From Sulfurimonas sp. (GTDB lineage: Bacteria > Campylobacterota > Campylobacteria > Campylobacterales > Sulfurimonadaceae): 19,721 nucleotides of DNA. Below are positions 16,446 to 19,721 of this stretch, piece by piece. Within the stretch, counting starts at the first letter, position 1, and every line of letters begins with the position of its first letter. The notes under the pieces were generated by a model that was not told the origin of the DNA, did not search any database, and was given only the letters and a program-made list of their open reading frames with translations. The position numbers and the translations under genes are program-made. The DNA lies in assembly GCA_012963655.1 (NCBI GenBank), contig DTVI01000191.1, forward strand, positions 1 to 19,721. The letters run 5' to 3'.

Positions 16446-16853
16446 TTGCCTACTGAAACTACCATAAATCACACCTCATTTTTAGGAAAGTGTTATATAC
16501 ACTGGAAAACACGTAACTATGGACGACGCATAGAATCTATTTCCCTTCTACTTGCCGTAGCTATTTATATGAATAAAAAAATCTATGAAGAAGAACTTCG
16601 ATCTGCCTCAAGGTATCTCTTAACACTTATGAGCGATACAGAAGATGTAGATAATGTTATGCAGTATGTCAAAATGAAACTAAGTTCTTATCAAGAAGAT
16701 AATCAGACCTGGCTAGAAGATAGACAAGAAGCCTTTAATCTCATTATCAAAAACAATGATTTGTATAGCTGCATGAGTGATATCTTTAACTCAGATGACA
16801 GTTTTGATGAGAATGAAGAACTTTTTGAAGAAGCCTTAAAACGTTTATTATGA
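16446..16853 (+). CDS. 135-residue helical protein of unknown function, possibly TerB-like, coupled to cca
   Basis: A soluble, mostly helical protein. Residues about 28-62 (IESISLLLAVAIYMNKKIYE then EEELRSASRY) have the layout of the TerB-type helical fold, in which a hydrophobic helix is followed by an acidic turn and a second helix; this is an inference, and the key TerB metal-site acids are not certain. The C-terminal 25 residues are very acidic. The start is TTG at 16446: an in-frame stop lies 2 codons upstream and the first in-frame ATG is codon 42, inside the conserved-looking helix. No strong Shine-Dalgarno is seen. The stop overlaps the cca start (ATGA), so the two are translationally coupled and probably co-inherited. 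No function is assigned. Confidence 0.75.
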   Translation: MPTETTINHTSFLGKCYIHWKTRNYGRRIESISLLLAVAIYMNKKIYEEELRSASRYLLTLMSDTEDVDNVMQYVKMKLSSYQEDNQTWLEDRQEAFNLIIKNNDLYSCMSDIFNSDDSFDENEELFEEALKRLL

Positions 16854-18235
16854 AAATACCTAATTCTATTATCTTATTAGCACAAACCTTAATGGAACAT
16901 GACGCACGTGCTTTTATCGTTGGTGGTTTTGTTCGCGATCACTTTTTGGGTATTGAAAGTAAGGACATTGATATTGAAGTGTATGGAGTAAGCACCTTAA
17001 ATAAACTAAAAATAGTACTTAAAGACCTAGCCCCTGTACATGAGGTTGGTAAAAGTTTTGGCGTTTTAAAAATAAAACTTGATGATTATGATATTGATAT
17101 ATCTCTTCCACGAACTGAAACTAAAATAGGCAAGGGACATAAGGGTTTTCATATTCAAACTAATGGTCAGTTAGATTATACAACTGCCGCTAAACGTCGC
17201 GATTTTACTATGAATAGCATTGGTTATGATATCAAGACTGAGTTCTTTCTAGACCCCTATGAAGGACGTAAAGATATAGAAAAAGGTCTTATTCGACATA
17301 TTCATGATACAAGCTTTATAGAAGATCCTCTTCGTATACTTCGAGCAGTTCAGTTTGCTGCGCGTTTTAACTTCACACTTCATCCTAACACCTTAAAACT
17401 ATGTCAAACTATGGTCAAAAACAAGATGCTTGAAGAACTTCCTAAAGAGCGTATCTTTGAAGAATACAAAAAGCTCTTACTTAAGGCTAACAAACCATCA
17501 CAAGGATTTGAGCTCTTAGATGATATGAAGGCCCTTCCTAGTGAACTAAAAGCCCTTCAAGGTATTGTTCAAGATAAGACCTATCATCCTGAGGGTGATG
17601 TTTGGGTGCATACCATGATGAGCATAGACGCAATGGCTGAACTTAAAACCAAGCAAAACAAGAAAGACCTTGTATTGATGTTAGCTGTTTTATGTCATGA
17701 CTTTGGTAAGGTTGAAGCAACTAAGGTAGAAAATGGGAAAATTACATCTATTGCCCATGAACACCTTTTAAAACCAACTATATCTTTTATAAATACCCTT
17801 AGTGAAGAAAAAGCTCTACTTCAAGAAATTATACCTCTCGTCAAAGAGCACCTAACACCTTCGCAACTTTATAAGCAAAAGTCTAAAGACCCTGCTATTA
17901 GACGACTATCAACTCGAGTAAATATTCAAGACCTTGTTTTAGTTTCAAAGGCAGATCATCTTGGGCGTACAACACAAGAAGCAAAAAATAAAATATATCC
18001 TGCCGGTGAATGGTTACTTAATAAAGCCAAAAAACTAAAGGTAGATCAATACAAGCCTGAGGCATTCTTATTAGGAAGACATCTTATAGACGAGGGAATG
18101 CAAGCTGGCTTAGAGTTTAAAAGTATTCTTAATGAGGCTTATCAGGAACAACTTGAAGGTAAGATAGAAGATGAAGTATCTGCAATTAAATGGTTAAGGT
18201 CTTATATTAAAGAAGAAGAAGATAAAAATCTCTAA
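16850..18235 (+). CDS. cca: CCA-adding tRNA nucleotidyltransferase with HD domain
   Basis: A 461-residue class II nucleotidyltransferase. The head domain shows FIVGGFVRD (22-30), the metal-binding DID (39-41) and RRDFTMNSIGYD (116-127). The neck region begins EDPLRILRAVQFAARF. An HD domain follows with HPEGDVWVHT near 246-255 and HDFGK at 283-287, as in multifunctional CCA proteins with phosphohydrolase activity. It adds or repairs the 3' CCA end of tRNAs in the cytoplasm. The close relative poly(A) polymerase is an alternative, but the length and HD domain favour the CCA enzyme. It overlaps the preceding gene by 4 nt and ends 2 bp from the convergent DUF2062 gene. Confidence 0.92.
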   Translation: MKIPNSIILLAQTLMEHDARAFIVGGFVRDHFLGIESKDIDIEVYGVSTLNKLKIVLKDLAPVHEVGKSFGVLKIKLDDYDIDISLPRTETKIGKGHKGFHIQTNGQLDYTTAAKRRDFTMNSIGYDIKTEFFLDPYEGRKDIEKGLIRHIHDTSFIEDPLRILRAVQFAARFNFTLHPNTLKLCQTMVKNKMLEELPKERIFEEYKKLLLKANKPSQGFELLDDMKALPSELKALQGIVQDKTYHPEGDVWVHTMMSIDAMAELKTKQNKKDLVLMLAVLCHDFGKVEATKVENGKITSIAHEHLLKPTISFINTLSEEKALLQEIIPLVKEHLTPSQLYKQKSKDPAIRRLSTRVNIQDLVLVSKADHLGRTTQEAKNKIYPAGEWLLNKAKKLKVDQYKPEAFLLGRHLIDEGMQAGLEFKSILNEAYQEQLEGKIEDEVSAIKWLRSYIKEEEDKNL

Positions 18236-18237
18236 AA

Positions 18238-18726
18238 CTACTTTTTATTTCTTTCTCTTTTATCTTTTGAAACTGAAATAATCCAAAGCCAGTTAATAAG
18301 ATAATACCCTGTAACAGAGAAGATAATAGAATAAAATATCGCTCCTGTATAAAGAGGCATAAATATATTTCCTATATTGTCTTGTATCCATCCCATAGTA
18401 AATTGAAAATCATATACACCCTCACTCATCAAAATAAAGTTCCCTGTTATATACTCAATATAATAAATAAAAGGCATAGTAAAAGGGTTAGTAATCCAAA
18501 CTAAAGACACACCAATAGGCACGTTAAAACGAAAGAATGGCGCAATTAGGGTAACCGCTAACATTTGCATAGGCATAGGTATCATAGCGATAAAGAGCCC
18601 AATTAAAATAGCGCGTGAGACCATCTTTCTATTTACGCTAAGAAGCTCTCTAGGGATCTTATACTTCTTCATTATCGCATCAAGTTTAGGATTTGATTTA
18701 TTCTTTTTAAAAACTTTTCTTATCAT
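18238..18726 (-). CDS. DUF2062-family inner-membrane protein
   Basis: A 162-residue protein with a basic N-terminus and about three membrane segments (about 38-63, 69-95, 121-150). The family-type motifs are the PMPMQM segment in the first helix and WITNPFTMP at 77-85. The function of DUF2062 is not established; members often occur alone or fused to glycosyltransferases. A TATAAT on the minus strand (18755-18760) gives a leader of about 22 nt with only a weak GTAAAG ahead of the ATG. The stop is 2 bp from the cca stop, so the transcripts must overlap or end inside each other. Confidence 0.88.
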   Translation of the reverse strand: MIRKVFKKNKSNPKLDAIMKKYKIPRELLSVNRKMVSRAILIGLFIAMIPMPMQMLAVTLIAPFFRFNVPIGVSLVWITNPFTMPFIYYIEYITGNFILMSEGVYDFQFTMGWIQDNIGNIFMPLYTGAIFYSIIFSVTGYYLINWLWIISVSKDKRERNKK

Positions 18727-18754
18727 ACTTTACTGTTTATATTAATTTTATACA

Positions 18755-18760
18755 ATTATA
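18755..18760 (-). promoter_or_regulatory. -10 box of the DUF2062 gene
   Basis: The minus strand reads TATAAT about 29 nt upstream of the start codon. No -35 is recognised. Confidence 0.5.
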
Positions 18761-18823
18761 GCGTTTTTAAAAAGAAAGTGTGCTTTTTTATTGGGGATGG
18801 AAACCTTATAACAAATGTGAACT

Positions 18824-18873
18824 GCTTTATCCTTGTAGCTTCGCAACCAGAAACGAAGTGAACTTTATAAAGC
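18824..18873. other. nested hairpin
   Basis: GCTTTAT (18824-18830) pairs with ATAAAGC (18867-18873). Inside, GCTTCG (18838-18843) pairs with CGAAGT (18854-18859), first pair a wobble. A direct repeat GTGAACT is at 18817-18823 and 18858-18864. No T-tract follows. Confidence 0.4.
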
Positions 18874-18929
18874 TCTTATGCCGAAGGTGTCAGAATAATC
18901 CTTAGAACTACCATTAAGTAAAGCTAAGA

Positions 18930-18964
18930 TAGCTTATGTTCAAAGGGGAGAATAACATAAGCTA
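18930..18964. other. perfect 11-bp inverted repeat
   Basis: TAGCTTATGTT (18930-18940) and AACATAAGCTA (18954-18964) are exact complements around a 13-nt purine-rich loop containing AGGGGAG. There is no T-tract on either side, so it is not a normal terminator; it may be an operator, an RNA stem or part of a structured RNA. Confidence 0.6.
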
Positions 18965-19003
18965 AAAATATTTTAGGGGAGAATAAATAAAGTTGAAAAG
19001 AAA

Positions 19004-19037
19004 AAGAAGGAAAGGGGAAGAACCTTCTTCTCTTTTT
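19004..19037. terminator. hairpin with T-tracts on both strands, terminator downstream of queF
   Basis: AAGAAGG (19004-19010) pairs with CCTTCTT (19023-19029). On the minus strand TTTCTTTTC follows, and on the plus strand CTCTTTTTC, so it can work in either direction. It is the best candidate to end the leftward queF transcript. Confidence 0.5.
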
Positions 19038-19062
19038 CTATGTGTATTATATGAATAAATTG

Positions 19063-19071
19063 TGTGGATAA
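19063..19071 (-). promoter_or_regulatory. consensus DnaA box
   Basis: The minus strand reads TTATCCACA, the perfect DnaA-box consensus. Two degenerate neighbours, TGTGTATTA (19041-19049) and TGTGTAAGG (19072-19080), flank it in the same orientation. dnaA is not in the window, so an origin is not implied; it could be a regulatory or titration site, or chance. Confidence 0.35.
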
Positions 19072-19106
19072 TGTGTAAGGTGCAAAAATCTATTTTTATC
19101 TTCTAA

Positions 19107-19166
19107 TAGGACTTAAACGTCCTAAGACAAGCCAATAAGAATATATTTTTCTAAAGTACTCTTATT
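19107..19166. other. two small hairpins just downstream of queF
   Basis: TAGGAC (19107-19112) pairs with GTCCTA (19119-19124) around TTAAAC, and AATAAGA (19134-19140) pairs with TCTTATT (19160-19166). Neither has a good T-tract. They may be 3'-end structures of the queF message. Confidence 0.35.
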
Positions 19167-19194
19167 ATCCATGCTAGTTTTTAAAATATCTTAC

Positions 19195-19572
19195 CTATAC
19201 CTTTGTACTGTCTATCTCTATAACAGTATGCACATTCCCTCTAGGGTTAAAATCTGCAATAACCTTCATATACTTAGGTTTAAGCTTTTTTTCTAAAATG
19301 TCATAAATTTCATTCGCCGTATTTTCATGGGATATATTTCTATCTCTAAAAGAATTAATATAAAGTTTAATTGCCTTTAACTCAACTACATAAGCGTCAG
19401 GTGTATATTCTAGGTAGATAGTTGCATAATCAGGATAGCCAGAACGTGGACAAAGGCAAGAAAACTCTGGAAGAGTCATCTTTATAATATAATTCTTTTT
19501 ATGCTCATTAGGCCAGATCTCTAAATCTTTTTCTACATTAAACTCTGTAACTATTTTTTCACCATATTTCAT
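19195..19572 (-). CDS. queF: NADPH-dependent 7-cyano-7-deazaguanine reductase, QueF type I
   Basis: A 125-residue single-domain (T-fold) enzyme. The catalytic Cys is C41 in SCLCPRSGYPD, which forms the thioimide with preQ0, and D48 is the partner acid. The QueF signature ELKAIKLYINSFR is at 64-76, followed by H82-E83, expected to bind substrate. It reduces the nitrile of preQ0 to preQ1 in queuosine tRNA modification. It is shorter than B. subtilis QueF (165 residues) but lacks nothing obvious. AAGGA lies 8 nt upstream of the ATG (complement of 19570-19572) and a TAAAAT -10 is further up. No other queuosine gene is in the window and no preQ1 riboswitch is visible in the short leader. Confidence 0.93.
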   Translation of the reverse strand: MKYGEKIVTEFNVEKDLEIWPNEHKKNYIIKMTLPEFSCLCPRSGYPDYATIYLEYTPDAYVVELKAIKLYINSFRDRNISHENTANEIYDILEKKLKPKYMKVIADFNPRGNVHTVIEIDSTKV

Positions 19573-19590
19573 TATTGGTTCCTTATTTAT

Positions 19591-19636
19591 CTATTTTACT
19601 TACAAAAAATATGAGCTTTGCTCACACTCCTTATGA
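19591..19636. repeat. copy B of the promoter module, upstream of queF
   Basis: An ungapped match of 34 of 46 bases to 12823-12868. This copy has a compact perfect palindrome, TGAGC-TTT-GCTCA (19612-19624), where copy A keeps only the TTTGCTCA half. The position relative to the downstream minus-strand gene is the same in both. Confidence 0.55.
19593..19598 (-). promoter_or_regulatory. -10 box of queF
   Basis: The minus strand reads TAAAAT in the context GTAAGTAAAATAG, about 20 nt upstream of the queF ATG, leaving a leader of about 14 nt that contains AAGGAA. Confidence 0.5.
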
Positions 19637-19652
19637 GGCGTACTTATCTTTC

Positions 19653-19721
19653 TTAGGAAATATCTTCTAGTTTATCAAAGTTTATAATCTTTGAAATTAT
19701 ATTTCCTTGAATATAATCTAT
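19653..19721 (-). CDS. C-terminal end of a minus-strand gene, probably an EAL-domain protein
   Basis: The minus strand is open from the window edge to TAA (19653-19655), giving 22 residues that begin IDYIQGNIISKIINFDKLE. The DYxQGxxxSK pattern followed by a short helix is how EAL domains (cyclic-di-GMP phosphodiesterases) end, so that is the likely identity; most family members have Pro after SK where this has Ile. Only the tail is present, so activity cannot be judged. It lies 80 bp upstream of queF, separated by the queF promoter module. Confidence 0.5.
   Translation of the reverse strand: MDYIQGNIISKIINFDKLEDIS

Larger units (their letters stand above)
18807..19040 (+). ncRNA. candidate structured RNA in a gene-free region
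   Basis: The 468-bp gap 18727-19194 holds no gene I can support, but is unusually rich in inverted repeats. A TATAAC (18807-18812) could start a rightward transcript near 18819. It would cover a nested hairpin (18824-18873) and a perfect 11-bp hairpin (18930-18964), and end at the T-rich hairpin 19004-19037. The phrase AGGGGAGAATAA occurs twice (18945-18956 and 18975-18986). I recognise no known RNA family (not tmRNA, RNase P, SRP or a common riboswitch). Transcription and direction are inference. Confidence 0.22.

Noticed and set aside
18793..18805. CRISPR-like repeat end (GGGGATGGAAACC)
   Set aside because: Only one copy, with no regular spacing or second repeat nearby.
18987..19057. 21-codon frame from a TTG after AGGGGAG
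   Set aside because: It is low-complexity Lys/Arg sequence overlapping the terminator-like hairpin; no support as a gene.
19376..19381. Ala in place of Ser in the QueF signature (ELKA instead of ELKS)
   Set aside because: The family motif allows Ser or Ala at this position, so this is not a defect.
19573..19592. preQ1 riboswitch ahead of queF
   Set aside because: The leader between the -10 box and the ATG is only about 14 nt, too short for an aptamer.

Overview
The window is AT-rich DNA, gene-dense on both strands. It looks like the chromosome of a free-living member of the Campylobacterota (Sulfurimonas/Arcobacter-like). This is an inference from base composition, from short leaders with AAGGA-type ribosome binding sites and strong TATAAT -10 boxes without clear -35 boxes, and from the protein types. 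No marker gene settles the genus. The core genes are ordinary chromosomal housekeeping and envelope genes. I see no intact insertion sequence, prophage, CRISPR array, tRNA or rRNA.

Layout: 1-63 is the end of an upstream gene, possibly an outer-membrane protein. 189-1061 encodes a DMT/EamA-type transporter, convergent with hrpB (1251-3737, minus), a DEAH-type helicase. Between them lie a GC-rich 61-nt imperfect hairpin and a terminator-like hairpin. Divergent from hrpB is the largest unit, a bacterial alpha-2-macroglobulin (3855-9482) followed 5 nt later by penicillin-binding protein 1C (9488-11812). This is the classic pairing of a periplasmic protease trap with a peptidoglycan polymerase. 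A terminator separates them from an exported Cys-type glutathione peroxidase (11942-12478).

12479-13128 has no large gene. It holds a well-formed 46-codon gene on the minus strand (12666-12806), two possible gene remnants, and a divergent promoter region containing an inverted repeat. Next comes an OmpR-type response regulator with its membrane histidine kinase (13129-15214), then a convergent nitroreductase (15392-16078, minus). Upstream of the nitroreductase, 16114-16400 reads as a decayed minus-strand gene broken by stops and frameshifts. An unnamed helical protein, possibly TerB-like (16446-16853), overlaps the CCA-adding enzyme gene (16850-18235), which ends 2 bp from the convergent DUF2062 membrane protein gene (18238-18726).

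18727-19194 has no gene but is rich in inverted repeats and carries a perfect DnaA box. The window closes with queF (19195-19572, minus) and the last codons of a minus-strand gene that resembles an EAL-domain protein (19653-19721).

Points most worth a second look: the repeated promoter module shared by queF and the 46-codon gene (12823-12868 and 19591-19636), the structured intergenic DNA at 1117-1177 and 18807-19040, two apparently leaderless genes (hrpB and the peroxidase), and the decayed gene at 16114-16400. I did not find a clearly new multi-gene system. The unexplained signals are small genes and intergenic elements.
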